Shown in pieces: positions 53,412 to 62,838 of a stretch of 64,000 nt of DNA. The translations under genes were made by a program, and so were the position numbers. The DNA is from Promethearchaeota archaeon (GTDB lineage Archaea > Asgardarchaeota > Lokiarchaeia > Sigynarchaeales > SOKP01). The stretch's first letter is position 1. Each line of letters begins with the position of its first letter. The stretch lies in contig JAHPYY010000199.1 in assembly GCA_019058515.1 (NCBI GenBank), positions 1 through 64,000 on the forward strand. The letters run 5' to 3'. The notes under the pieces are model-generated. The model was not told the DNA's origin and made no database searches. It was given only the letters and a program-made list of their open reading frames with translations.

Positions 53412-54920
53412 TCAAGATTTTTCGTTAGTACCCTTAGATGTGGAATTAATCAAATACATTTTCTTGCTATAGAGGATTACAAGTGTGATACCAAATATTC
53501 CAATAATTAGGAACGGATTAGAACCTGGAATTGATAGAAGATCGTCAATCAAATTGCCGTCAGAAGGTTCCTCAGGTTCAGTAGGCTCACCGCTAATTCC
53601 ACTGCCGTGAATGATGATCCACCAATCGCGATTCCCATCCACATCACCATCAGGCTGAGGTTTCGGGCAACTGGAGCGAGCCCAATTTCCACTTGATAGT
53701 ATTAATCTCTGATTATCAATAATACAATATTTACAGTGTTGATAGGTGAAATCTTCGCTACTCCATAACCCATCTGCTGTTAGGTTTTGAGTTAGATCTG
53801 AATTTGAGGGTATTCCCATTGTTGTAAGGTTGTACATTGTCCAGCGATTATATTTTCTTTCCAAATATCCTACTTGATTTTTTTCTAATAATAGTCTTAC
53901 ATTTACTCCATGAGAAATCCTTTCTGCTAGGATATCAAGTAAATATGGTGAGGAGAATGTATACACAGACAAATCGATTGAAATTTCCGCTACGGAAAGG
54001 TATTTCGCAATTGTATTAAAACAATTATCTGGTGATGCCATTAGAGTTGCGTTCATTTTGCCTTCAAACATTTGCGTTTGAAGTGTTGATACTTTTACAC
54101 TCCCTTTTGGATCTGTTCTTTCCGTTACACATATAGATAGCGAGCTTTGAAGATGTTCAGTATCATCGTAATCTTCACACACACTCCAATCGTGATCGAA
54201 TAGGGTTTGGTAATAAGCTGAGACGGCGTTAGATTCAATAATTAATCCAGCTTCCCGATTATTTCTTACCGAAGTAGGTGACCAATTAATAGACGATATT
54301 AAGACTACCTTTCCATCGACAATCACGCCCTTATTATGTAAAGTAAAGTACATAGGGACTTTTCCAGTACAGATTTTGACCGATATCCCGTTTGATTGGA
54401 AAACATCTACTGCCCCTTTCGAATCCTCGTCGTCAGCTATAATAACTCTAACTAAAACACCCCTTTGTTGCGCGTTAACTATGGCTTGTATGATTTCCTC
54501 AAGATTCGCGTATATATACATTTGTTCGATGTCAAGAGTTTCATTTACGCTGTCTATTAATTCAATAATTAAATCTTCGGAATTGTCTGGAGAAAGCACG
54601 GGAGTAATCTTCATATCATCTTCTACTTCTAAAGGATCGAAGGGTTCATAACCACTGCCGTAGAGTTCTCTACTTTGAGGCTCCCCGATACCATCTTCAG
54701 AGAAATCGTAATTAGTTCCTAATTCCCAGTCATTGTTAAATAATTCGCGAAAATAATCAACAATTCCTTGAGCTGCCGCATCTTGATTCTTAAGAGATTG
54801 AGTTTCGCCATTGATAAGAAAATGAGCTTCATTTTGATTTCTGTGTAAATTCATTGTACAGAAGATAAGAAATGACATTAAAACTGAACCAAAAACAAAA
54901 ATTTGAGTTCTTTTCTTCAT
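53412..54920 (-). CDS. Secreted phospholipase D-family protein, membrane-anchored
   Basis: A 502-residue PLD-fold protein with a signal peptide (TQIFVFGSVLMSFLIFC). Two HKD motifs: HNKGVIVDGKVVLISSINW and HCKYCIIDNQRLILSSGNW, both with the Asn following (SSxNW). A short linker rich in Pro/Glu precedes a C-terminal membrane segment (PFLIIGIFGITLVIL). It therefore faces outward. PLD enzymes cleave phosphodiester bonds in lipids or nucleic acid; the substrate is not known. Confidence 0.85.
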   Translation of the reverse strand: MKKRTQIFVFGSVLMSFLIFCTMNLHRNQNEAHFLINGETQSLKNQDAAAQGIVDYFRELFNNDWELGTNYDFSEDGIGEPQSRELYGSGYEPFDPLEVEDDMKITPVLSPDNSEDLIIELIDSVNETLDIEQMYIYANLEEIIQAIVNAQQRGVLVRVIIADDEDSKGAVDVFQSNGISVKICTGKVPMYFTLHNKGVIVDGKVVLISSINWSPTSVRNNREAGLIIESNAVSAYYQTLFDHDWSVCEDYDDTEHLQSSLSICVTERTDPKGSVKVSTLQTQMFEGKMNATLMASPDNCFNTIAKYLSVAEISIDLSVYTFSSPYLLDILAERISHGVNVRLLLEKNQVGYLERKYNRWTMYNLTTMGIPSNSDLTQNLTADGLWSSEDFTYQHCKYCIIDNQRLILSSGNWARSSCPKPQPDGDVDGNRDWWIIIHGSGISGEPTEPEEPSDGNLIDDLLSIPGSNPFLIIGIFGITLVILYSKKMYLINSTSKGTNEKS

Positions 54921-55073
54921 TGTTATTCACAACTTTAAGATTTAATAATTTAGATTAATCCTTCTATTATAAATTTCTTGCGTCAAGTTTTACATCTGAT
55001 TATTAATCCATAAATATATTAGCTGATTTAAACTCTGAAAAAAATTCAAAAATTATTGAGTTTATAATAAACT

Positions 55074-55869
55074 ATGGATGAAAGATTATACCAACCACAT
55101 TTCACTTGTATTTTTGGAGAAAAGTACGGTAACGCGTTCAATTTTAATCAGATCGATTCGCTAGTGTGGCCGATTTTCATTGACATCGAAAAGTCCCAGG
55201 AATTGAAACACTTACTGAAACTCAAAAATAGTTGCAATAGGAATTTGTTTTATGTAAGGAAAATATCCTTAGGAGATCTATTAGTAGAGCTAAAATGTAG
55301 CGATATAGGGTTAGCTCTCGTACGGGGTATGGCTCTTAATAGGTATTATGGGGTAACTAATTATATTGTTGCTAATGCGGTTAAAAAGAAACCGAATTTC
55401 TTCAAAGCCATCCTTTCATACCCATTGGAGAATTAAACAAAAAAGCCAGATGAAATTCTAAATGACATTGAACAATTCAAATCTAAGATTGATGTGGTTG
55501 GGATTGTGCTTTATCCATCGTTCACTAGGTTAGATCTGGCGGATTTAAATAATCCTACATTGGAAATACTACTAAAATATTGTAAAAAGGAAAACTTATT
55601 CGTCAAAATTGATATTGGGAAGACATTTTTACCCGAAAAACTATTTAGACTATTCGAAACCTGAAAAAATCGCTACATTTATATCTTTTCAAGAGAGAAT
55701 TACGATTATTTTATCTGGGTTAATTTATCCCGAAGATTTTCTTAATTATTACCCTCTCTTAAAAATGTATAATAATGTTTAGCTTGAGATCGAACCTCGT
55801 AATTTTAGAGGGCAAACTCCTACAGAATTCAACTGATTTAAGTTTAAGCCAAGTGCTTATAGAAGCTGA
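55074..55869 (+). pseudogene. Decayed TIM-barrel hydrolase-like gene
   Basis: Starting MDERLYQPHFTCIFGEKYGN, the frame continues past TAA (55434-55436) as KKPDEILNDIEQFKSKIDVV and GIVLYPSFTRLDLADLNNPT, then needs a frameshift near 55660 (EKIATFISFQERITIILSGL), and TAG at 55780 and TGA at 55834 interrupt what follows, to an end at 55867-55869. Short strand-helix units (VVGIVLYPSF, LFVKIDIGKT) suggest an amidohydrolase-like barrel. With four lesions it is a dead gene. The YjbQ-like gene starts 20 bases on. Confidence 0.65.
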
Positions 55870-55888
55870 TGAATTAAGTTCTGCAGAA

Positions 55889-56350
55889 ATGGAAAACCAA
55901 TATATTATTTCGTACAATGTTAAGATGAGAAGCTATAGCATAACTCAATTACTCCACATTACGGAAATTATCAGAGATCTATTCAATAAAATTACTATAG
56001 ATAAATCTACCGAATTTAATGGAGAATTAATGGTTAGAACATACCACACCACGACATCATTCATCGTCAATGAACATGAATATGGAAGCTACTTAGATTT
56101 ACACTATAAATTTGCTAAAGAATCTGTCCAAGATACCTCGCTAACTTTACATACAGTGCGTGCATTGGAGAATAGGGCTGATTTTAACCATTTTGACCAC
56201 GATTTAGCAAGCAAATACGGAACCCGTCAATTAATAATCCCCATTGTCGATGTTAAACTTGAATTAGGGGGAATAGAAAACTTTTACATCTTAGTGACAT
56301 TTGGACCAAGAACATTTTCATTATTCTTTCGATTTCATTTATATAAGTAG
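55889..56350 (+). CDS. YjbQ/UPF0047-like protein (divergent)
   Basis: A protein of about 154 residues. The frame is open from 55775, but I start it at ATG 55889 (MENQYIISYNVKMRSYSITQ), because the earlier part overlaps the decayed upstream gene. TYHTTTSFIVNEHEYGSYLD matches the YjbQ signature (HTT...NE), and TLHTVRALENRADFNHFDHD aligns with the HN..DDNADAHLK region. The usual LGTWQ motif is replaced by LGGIEN. Family members are phosphatase-like trimers of uncertain role. It may be drifting toward loss with its neighbour. Confidence 0.6.
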   Translation: MENQYIISYNVKMRSYSITQLLHITEIIRDLFNKITIDKSTEFNGELMVRTYHTTTSFIVNEHEYGSYLDLHYKFAKESVQDTSLTLHTVRALENRADFNHFDHDLASKYGTRQLIIPIVDVKLELGGIENFYILVTFGPRTFSLFFRFHLYK

Positions 56351-56849
56351 TAGAAAAGAATCCAGAATTGCATTAAGAATTGGAACAAATTTTGGGAAAA
56401 GATTATTCTCTTTACTTCAACGAAAAACCTAATAAAACTGCCCTCCCAAGGTAATCTAATAAGAGTTAAATAATTATATTAGCTTAATCACGAGTGTGTA
56501 GGGTATCCTCGATTAAATCGTAAATAATAGCCCTTGTTTCTCTTACATTTTCATTAATACTAAAAATAAGGGAACATAGAGGATACAATCATATATAAAT
56601 TTATTCTTCTAAATTCTAACTTGTATAGAGAAATTCAAGAAAATATCAAAAGTTTAAATAAGTAAAACAGATATAATTCTTAACGATTTTTTTCTTAATG
56701 AGAATAAAATGAAATTTTCTTCAAAAAACAATTATTCAAATCAAGAATCATTTGATCAAAAGAAATTTCAAACTCAATAAAGAATAATAAAAATTTCATT
56801 CTAAGTAAAACTAAGTATAATTATAGGAAAACCGATTTCAATTAATACA
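56351..56849. other. 500-base AT-rich intergenic region
   Basis: No convincing gene. On the minus strand, at about 56515-56600, the peptide SINENVRETRAIIYDLIEDT reads like a protein fragment with no proper start and may be a remnant. On the plus strand a 23-codon ATG frame at 56709 is unsupported. A TATA-like CATATATAAATTT lies near 56589. No repeat or RNA gene was seen. Confidence 0.4.
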
Positions 56850-58289
56850 ATGACTAATGATATAGACGAAATCAGCGAGGAAAATAGTAAAGCAGAAAAG
56901 GAAGTAGAAAAAATCGACAAAGAGTTTTTATCTAAAGCAAAAAACTCAAGAGATCTTATTGATCAAAAATTGAGAACTTTCGAAGATACTTTAGAGGATA
57001 TCTCCGAAGAGAAAAAGGAAGAGAAAGAAGAAATCGTCAAAGAAGAAGAACTTAAGGAAGAAATCCGAGAAGCACAATTAAAACTTGAAGAATTAACAAA
57101 AAGAGTCGACGAAAGAGAAAATTATTTGTCAGCATTGAAGGGAAACATAGCAGAATTAGAAGAAAAATACAATAGAAAGAATGAAGAACTTGAGAATGTC
57201 GAAGAGCGTCTAAAAATCACCGAAGAAAGCAGAGATAAGTTGGATGAAGAATACAAAGAACTCATAAAAAATAACGAACAATTGGTTAAAACCTACGAAA
57301 ATCGGCAAGTCGATCTTATTGTTCTTACAGATAGCGTTAAAGAAAAAGTCACATTACAAGATGAGTTGCGAGCTCAAATAGCAAAATTAAACGAAAAAAT
57401 CGAAGAGAATAACGGTTATTTAGATAAGCATAAAGAAGAAGTAGAAACCTACGAGAAGAAGATCAAAAGTTTAAAAGCTGAGATTGCTACTCTGCAGGTT
57501 TCTATCGATAAAAGCAAAATAGAATTGGATCATTCTAACAATGAAATAGCCGCAAAAGAGGAAGAAAAGCAACTATTAGACGAACAGATTGAAAAGAAAG
57601 AAAATCGAATTAAAATAATCGAAAAACAAGTAAGTGAATACAAAGAAGGATTTCCTGAAATGGAAAGTCAGATAAAAACTTACGAAGAACTCATCGAAAA
57701 ATATAAGTATCAAATGACGGAAAAACAAAGTGAAATGATTGAAATCGAGTCGCGACTTCAGGAGTTAACGAGAAGTTCAGATTCACTCAAGGAACATATT
57801 AAAACGAAAGAGAGTCTACTAGAGGTAAACGAAAAAACTCTCGATGAATTAGAAAAAAACATCGAAACCTCAAAAATAGAATATCAAGAACGCGAAAACC
57901 GATTAGAAGCGCTTAATGAAAAATTAGAAGACATTCAGAAAGAAAATGACAAATTACAGAAATCAAATCAAGTGTTAGAGACAAGCATCAGTGATTCAAA
58001 GAAAATATTTCAGAAACTGAAATTAGATCTTGAAAGTCAAGAAAAAGAAATACGAGATAAAGAAAGCAGAATTCACAGACTAGAAGTACTTTCTTTAATC
58101 TATAGGGCTTCAAAATTTTTCGGCGGAATTTTGATAAGTATAGGCGTCTTACTATTAATAGGAGGATTTGGATTCTTATTTGGATTATTAAATTTTGGAG
58201 AACTGAACAATTACATCATTTCAATCATCTGTTTTCTTTCAGCGGTTTTTACCATAATCTCTGGATTTTTCCACTTAGAAAAATCCTAG
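56850..58289 (+). CDS. Long coiled-coil protein with C-terminal double transmembrane hairpin
   Basis: A 479-residue protein. Residues about 30-415 are almost unbroken Glu/Lys-rich heptads (for example LEELTKRVDERENYLSALKG), predicted to form a coiled coil about 50 nm long. Residues about 425-475 hold two membrane segments (FFGGILISIGVLLLIGGFGF; LNNYIISIICFLSAVFTIIS). The coil therefore projects into the cytosol from a membrane hairpin. The shape is like golgin-type tethers, but without recognisable homology. The gene is 48 bases before the permease gene. Confidence 0.75.
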   Translation: MTNDIDEISEENSKAEKEVEKIDKEFLSKAKNSRDLIDQKLRTFEDTLEDISEEKKEEKEEIVKEEELKEEIREAQLKLEELTKRVDERENYLSALKGNIAELEEKYNRKNEELENVEERLKITEESRDKLDEEYKELIKNNEQLVKTYENRQVDLIVLTDSVKEKVTLQDELRAQIAKLNEKIEENNGYLDKHKEEVETYEKKIKSLKAEIATLQVSIDKSKIELDHSNNEIAAKEEEKQLLDEQIEKKENRIKIIEKQVSEYKEGFPEMESQIKTYEELIEKYKYQMTEKQSEMIEIESRLQELTRSSDSLKEHIKTKESLLEVNEKTLDELEKNIETSKIEYQERENRLEALNEKLEDIQKENDKLQKSNQVLETSISDSKKIFQKLKLDLESQEKEIRDKESRIHRLEVLSLIYRASKFFGGILISIGVLLLIGGFGFLFGLLNFGELNNYIISIICFLSAVFTIISGFFHLEKS

Positions 58290-58337
58290 TGATTGATTTT
58301 TATTTCAATTTTTTAGAAACATTTAACACGATTTGCA

Positions 58338-60209
58338 TTGAGTGAGAAAGAACAAGAGAAAGAAGAACTCTTTGGTGTAAGAGACGGTATATTATATGGG
58401 ATTGGATGTGGAATTGGAGGATCTGTATTCGTATTATTAGGGACAGGCATTAACCGAGCTGGACCAGGAGTTATTATAAGTCTAATAATGGGTGCTATAT
58501 TAATCCTCCTTACGGGATTGAATTACTCTGAACTTAGTGCGAGTCTACCCTATTCTGGAGGAGCGTATAATTTTAGTAAAGAAGGATTAGGAGGTTTTTT
58601 AGCTTTTATAATAGGTTTTTTTTTGTGGATTGCTAACATAGCTACTTGTTCTTTTTCGGCACAAGCTTTTGGATTGATATTGACGATCTTATTTCCCGCT
58701 ATTACTCCTTTAGAACCTCTTATTGTTATAATATCCGTACTTTTCATGTCGTTTGTGGTGTTTCATACTCAAAAGCGAGCAACTAAGACACATTTAATTT
58801 TTACATCAGTGTTAATAAGCATTATAATATTTTACATTGTTTCGGGGTTATTTATTGCTCCGTACTCAAATATATCTGGTTATAATCCCTCGGTTTCTAT
58901 CTTTTCTTTTGAAGCTTTTAGCGTTATACAGATGTTCTCAATACTTTTCATATTTTTCAATTCAATTACTTCCAACTTAGCGTACTTTAACGCTAGTCTG
59001 AAAAATCCTTCAAAAAATATCCCTAAGGTAAACATCATAGCCATTTGCTTAACTTCTGTTATTTATATAATGATAACCATCGCAACTTTGGTTAATTTTC
59101 AAAATATATCCGGGAATGAAGCGGATTCCCCAGTGGTTTTAGCTCTTATTATGAATAACATATTAGGACCTGTGGGTTATTTTATAATGGGTATTGCATC
59201 GCTTATTTCAACAATAATATCAATGAATGCTGCTATAGGCTCAGCCGTTAGCGTTCTGCACGCCCTTGCAAGAGATAATTACATTCCTGAAAAGTTTAAA
59301 GAGATAAACAAGAACAATGTTCCTACTCTTGTTTTAATTACAACCACTGTAATTGCCATAGTAATGTCGTTTTTAGCCATAGTTTATGGCAATATTGGAT
59401 TTACTGGTGAAATTACTACATTTATATATTTCTTTGCATTAGCGTTTGTTAACTTTGCGGCAGTTGCTCTGAGGTATCGTAGGAAAGAACTAGCAAGACC
59501 TTTCAAAGCTCCTTTTTTCCCTTACTTACCCATTATTGCAGGGTCCGCATGTTTGATGTTAGCGTTTGTACTTGAGCCGCGCGCTATCATTATTGGTTCG
59601 GTGTTTTTAACAATTGGGTTAGTTTATTATTTATTAAAGCTAGCAGATAGACATTCAATAATAATCACATTAGCAGGAATGAAGTTTTTAGCGGTATTAA
59701 TTATTGGTTTACTAATATGGATTATCAAAAACTTTGGGATCTTAGCATCTCCAATAGTTGATTTTGAACTCGTTTTCGACCAACTTTTGATGAGGGTTCT
59801 AATAGTAATCTGCGTTGTATCTATAGGGATTGTATTTTTGGATGTCGTTCCATTACGAGAGATAGTTATTTTTTTCACTAAAAAACTCGATAAAGAGAAA
59901 GTAGCGATATCTATGGGAAACGCAAAAATTATCGAACTAAAAAAATCTAGGTTAAAAATTATATATGGGTTTGATATGGTCATTGGGATAATCCAAATAG
60001 TATTTACTGCATTCATATTTATATTAGCAAGTTTAGTACTTTTTGATATCGTATCGATTAGTCAGATAAGTATTGGTACTACAGTTATACCTGAAATTTC
60101 TAATGAATTTGTATTCGTGGGTGTTTTGTTTTTCTTGGGAACCAGTTTACTACTTAGCAGTTTCATCTATATAACCCTGTATAGAGAGGTTAAATCTTTA
60201 GGCATCTAA
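58338..60209 (+). CDS. APC-superfamily amino-acid permease
   Basis: A 623-residue permease started by TTG at 58338. The first helix carries the substrate-site motif GIGCGIGGSVFVLLGTGIN, followed by NYSELSASLPYSGGAYNFSK, the conserved APC loop. About 12 helices form the core, then an extra domain of about 150 residues with two further hydrophobic helices, longer than the standard 450-500 residues. Likely an amino-acid/proton symporter or exchanger. Confidence 0.88.
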   Translation: MSEKEQEKEELFGVRDGILYGIGCGIGGSVFVLLGTGINRAGPGVIISLIMGAILILLTGLNYSELSASLPYSGGAYNFSKEGLGGFLAFIIGFFLWIANIATCSFSAQAFGLILTILFPAITPLEPLIVIISVLFMSFVVFHTQKRATKTHLIFTSVLISIIIFYIVSGLFIAPYSNISGYNPSVSIFSFEAFSVIQMFSILFIFFNSITSNLAYFNASLKNPSKNIPKVNIIAICLTSVIYIMITIATLVNFQNISGNEADSPVVLALIMNNILGPVGYFIMGIASLISTIISMNAAIGSAVSVLHALARDNYIPEKFKEINKNNVPTLVLITTTVIAIVMSFLAIVYGNIGFTGEITTFIYFFALAFVNFAAVALRYRRKELARPFKAPFFPYLPIIAGSACLMLAFVLEPRAIIIGSVFLTIGLVYYLLKLADRHSIIITLAGMKFLAVLIIGLLIWIIKNFGILASPIVDFELVFDQLLMRVLIVICVVSIGIVFLDVVPLREIVIFFTKKLDKEKVAISMGNAKIIELKKSRLKIIYGFDMVIGIIQIVFTAFIFILASLVLFDIVSISQISIGTTVIPEISNEFVFVGVLFFLGTSLLLSSFIYITLYREVKSLGI

Positions 60210-60258
60210 TACTTTCTATATTTAATGTAAATTAATCACCTCTTAATGAGGAAGTAAT

Positions 60259-60981
60259 TTGGAAAGTATAAAGATCAACCTGCACCTTCATTCGAATTAC
60301 TCTGATGGCAAAAATTCAATCGATTCTTTGGTAAAGCGAGCTGTAGAAAAAAATTTGAGGGCTATTGCTATTACCGACCATCTCAGTAATTCTTGGAAAG
60401 CGAGAATTATACCCACTTTAAATAGTCAGACTAAACTTTCCAATTATCTTGAAGAGATAAGTAATGTAAAACAATATTTAAAGGATATAGGAGAGGATTT
60501 GTTAGTCTTTGAGGGGATTGAAATTGATTTAGACAGCGATTTAAGATTTATCACTAAGTTAGTTAATCCAAATAACTTCAAAGTTATTCTTCTTGAAGGT
60601 TTAGAGAGCGAAGAAGGAGTAAATTTTGCAAAGAATCTGATTAAAAACTTTAAATTTAATAATAGCAATTTCTTGTTTCCTCTTTTTGGTCTTGCGCACT
60701 TTAATCCACGACACTTCATCCACACAGATTATAGCGTAATTCTATCACTTCTCAAAGAACACAATTTATTTCTAGAAATAAATTCCAGCTATATCCAGTA
60801 TTATTCTTCCAAATATTCACGGTTTTACAAGAAGATAAAAGAATTTAACGTTCCAGTTAGTATTGGAAGCGATGCTCATATGGTTAGCCGATTAGATGAT
60901 TTATGGCCGTCGTTAGAGGTGATTGAAAATTACGGATTACAGAACAATTACGATGTTCTCGTCCAACGGCTTTTTGGGTAA
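60259..60981 (+). CDS. PHP-domain phosphoesterase
   Basis: A 240-residue PHP protein started by TTG at 60259 after GAGGAAG. Metal ligands: HLHSNYSDGKN, AITDHLSNSW, EGIEIDLD, GLAHFNPRHF and IGSDAHMVSRLDD. The family includes histidinol phosphatase and trinucleotide phosphatases; the substrate is unknown. The downstream YdjM-like gene starts seven bases after its stop. Confidence 0.85.
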   Translation: MESIKINLHLHSNYSDGKNSIDSLVKRAVEKNLRAIAITDHLSNSWKARIIPTLNSQTKLSNYLEEISNVKQYLKDIGEDLLVFEGIEIDLDSDLRFITKLVNPNNFKVILLEGLESEEGVNFAKNLIKNFKFNNSNFLFPLFGLAHFNPRHFIHTDYSVILSLLKEHNLFLEINSSYIQYYSSKYSRFYKKIKEFNVPVSIGSDAHMVSRLDDLWPSLEVIENYGLQNNYDVLVQRLFG

Positions 60982-60988
60982 GGAAAAA

Positions 60989-61705
60989 ATGTGGATAATA
61001 GGTCATACAGCTTGTGCGTATTTATTAATTAAATTAGTCTATAATCTTAAAAAACAGAAGATAGGACCAAATTCAGTTATTTTTATATTTATTTTTGCAA
61101 ATCTAATCGATTCATTACATTTTGGAATATTGAGGATTATGACTCATAATCTAATTGGTACATTATTATACTCAATTCTATGGTTATTTATCTTTAAAAA
61201 ATTAAAATTAATTATAAAAAACGATTATCCCGCTCTTCTCATTGCTGTATCAACTCATATTATCACAGATATTCTCTTTTCTAGTTATTACTTATTTTTT
61301 CCATTTAAATCCACATCATATAGTATTTTTGGATGGAATTCGCCTGAGCATTTGATCGTTGGATCATTTATAGTGATTCTTTTTATTATAGTCTTTATCC
61401 TTTCTGGAGATTTTCTGAAACTTAAGTTGTTTGTACGAGAAAAAAGAAAAAATTTCTTTAGTGAATTTTATTTAAAAAAAATAGTTAAAAAACAGCATTT
61501 TCCATTTTATTTGTTTATTGTATTTTATTTATTTCTTATTGCTCAATTCTTAATTTTCTTATATTTATTTATTAATGTTCTATTAGAGGGGATATGGTAT
61601 TTCTGGATGTTTCTGATTGTCTTCGGTTTATTTTCTTTTATAATGAGTTATTTACTCTTAGGATCTAATTCTGATAAAAAAATAAGAACCGAATTTATAC
61701 CTTAA
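60989..61705 (+). CDS. YdjM-like membrane-bound metal-dependent hydrolase
   Basis: A 238-residue membrane protein. I start it at ATG 60989 (MWIIGHTACAYLLIKLVYNL) after AAGGAAAAA; an earlier ATG at 60923 overlaps the PHP gene in a different frame. The HTACAYLL start, ANLIDSLHFGI and ISTHIITDILF-type motif (VSTHIITDILFSS) supply the His and Asp of the YdjM family, and EHLIVGS follows. Family members are integral membrane hydrolases of unknown substrate. Confidence 0.72.
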   Translation: MWIIGHTACAYLLIKLVYNLKKQKIGPNSVIFIFIFANLIDSLHFGILRIMTHNLIGTLLYSILWLFIFKKLKLIIKNDYPALLIAVSTHIITDILFSSYYLFFPFKSTSYSIFGWNSPEHLIVGSFIVILFIIVFILSGDFLKLKLFVREKRKNFFSEFYLKKIVKKQHFPFYLFIVFYLFLIAQFLIFLYLFINVLLEGIWYFWMFLIVFGLFSFIMSYLLLGSNSDKKIRTEFIP

Positions 61706-61742
61706 TATAAAGTTTTATATGATCTATGTATAGGTATTTAAG

Positions 61743-61775
61743 CGTGAAATTGGTGTTTCACGAATTTTTTTCTTC
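61743..61775 (+). terminator. Hairpin followed by T run, intrinsic-terminator-like
   Basis: CGTGAAA (61743-61749) pairs with TTTCACG (61756-61762), then AATTTTTTT. An eighth pair is a T-G. This is the bacterial type of intrinsic terminator, at the end of the YdjM-like gene. The T run alone may suffice in archaea. Confidence 0.5.
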
Positions 61776-61873
61776 TATAATCTCCTTCCGATATTAATTT
61801 TATCTCGAATAATTTTAAAAATTTTCATACCTTTGTTATTCAATGTCTTATTATTTTTTGAGTGTGAAAACAA

Positions 61874-62767
61874 ATGGTTAGTGAAGGAATGCAGAGAGTT
61901 ATCGATCTTCTTAAGACACAGGAAAAAGAAGCTTTAAAGAAAAGAGTGCAAGATTCTCGAGAAGGATTAGAGGCTTTGGGAAAATTAGAAAAAATCCCAA
62001 AGAATGTTAGTATTGTAGATGTAGATGTAAATGGAATTCCCGCTATTTGGATTAAAGCACCTAATGTTGAGGATGATAATGTGGTCTTATACTTTCACGG
62101 CGGGGGGTATGTCGAGGGTTCGATTAATTCGCATAAAGGGTTAGGATTTAGGATTTCGCAAGCTGCTAAATGTAGAGTTTTATTGCCAGACTATCGCTTA
62201 GCTCCTGAAAATCCGTATCCTGCAGCTTTGGACGACGCAGTGAAAGCATATAAGTGGTTATTAGATGTAGAAGGTCTTAAACCTGAAAGTGTTATTATCG
62301 GAGGAGATTCAGCAGGAGGAGGTTTGACTGCTGCGACTTTGGTTAAATTAAGAGATTTAGGAACATCCTTACCAGCAGCAGCAGTATTATTATCACCATG
62401 GATCGATTTAGACATGACAGGGAATTCTCTTCGAGCTAAAAGAAAAGTGGATCCCTTTGTTTCGATTGATGAATTATTTTGGATGTCTGGGTTATATTGT
62501 GGAGAGGAAGACCCAAGGAATCCGTACATCTCTCCACTTTACGCAGATCTCAAGGGATTGCCTCCCCTCCTCATTCAAGTAGGAAGTGCCGAAATTTTGC
62601 AAGATGACTCAATTCGATTTGCAGAAAAAGCTAAAAAGGCAGGAGTTGATGTCGTGTTTGATATTTGGCAGGATATGATACATGTGTTCCAAGCATTCGC
62701 CCTTTTTGCTCCAGAAGGACAACAAGGAATCGATAAAATTGGAGAGTTCATAAGGAGGAAATTTTAA
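61874..62767 (+). CDS. HSL-family alpha/beta-hydrolase (esterase)
   Basis: A 297-residue hormone-sensitive-lipase-type esterase. HGGGYVEGS is the oxyanion-hole motif, GDSAGGGLTAA holds the catalytic Ser, and Asp in GSAEILQDDS with His in MIHVFQAF complete the triad. SPWIDLDMTGNS and DPRNPYISPL are family segments. Likely hydrolyses short to medium acyl esters in the cytosol. Intact and of typical length. Confidence 0.9.
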   Translation: MVSEGMQRVIDLLKTQEKEALKKRVQDSREGLEALGKLEKIPKNVSIVDVDVNGIPAIWIKAPNVEDDNVVLYFHGGGYVEGSINSHKGLGFRISQAAKCRVLLPDYRLAPENPYPAALDDAVKAYKWLLDVEGLKPESVIIGGDSAGGGLTAATLVKLRDLGTSLPAAAVLLSPWIDLDMTGNSLRAKRKVDPFVSIDELFWMSGLYCGEEDPRNPYISPLYADLKGLPPLLIQVGSAEILQDDSIRFAEKAKKAGVDVVFDIWQDMIHVFQAFALFAPEGQQGIDKIGEFIRRKF

Positions 62768-62838
62768 TTTTTTACAATAATCAATTTTTTTTCCGTCTAG
62801 AAATTATATTTTTATAGGAAAATCTTCTTAATCTCATT

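Noticed and set aside
56515..56600. Possible minus-strand mini-gene SINENVRETRA
   Set aside because: No start codon in context and only about 25 residues; reported as a possible remnant in the intergenic entry.
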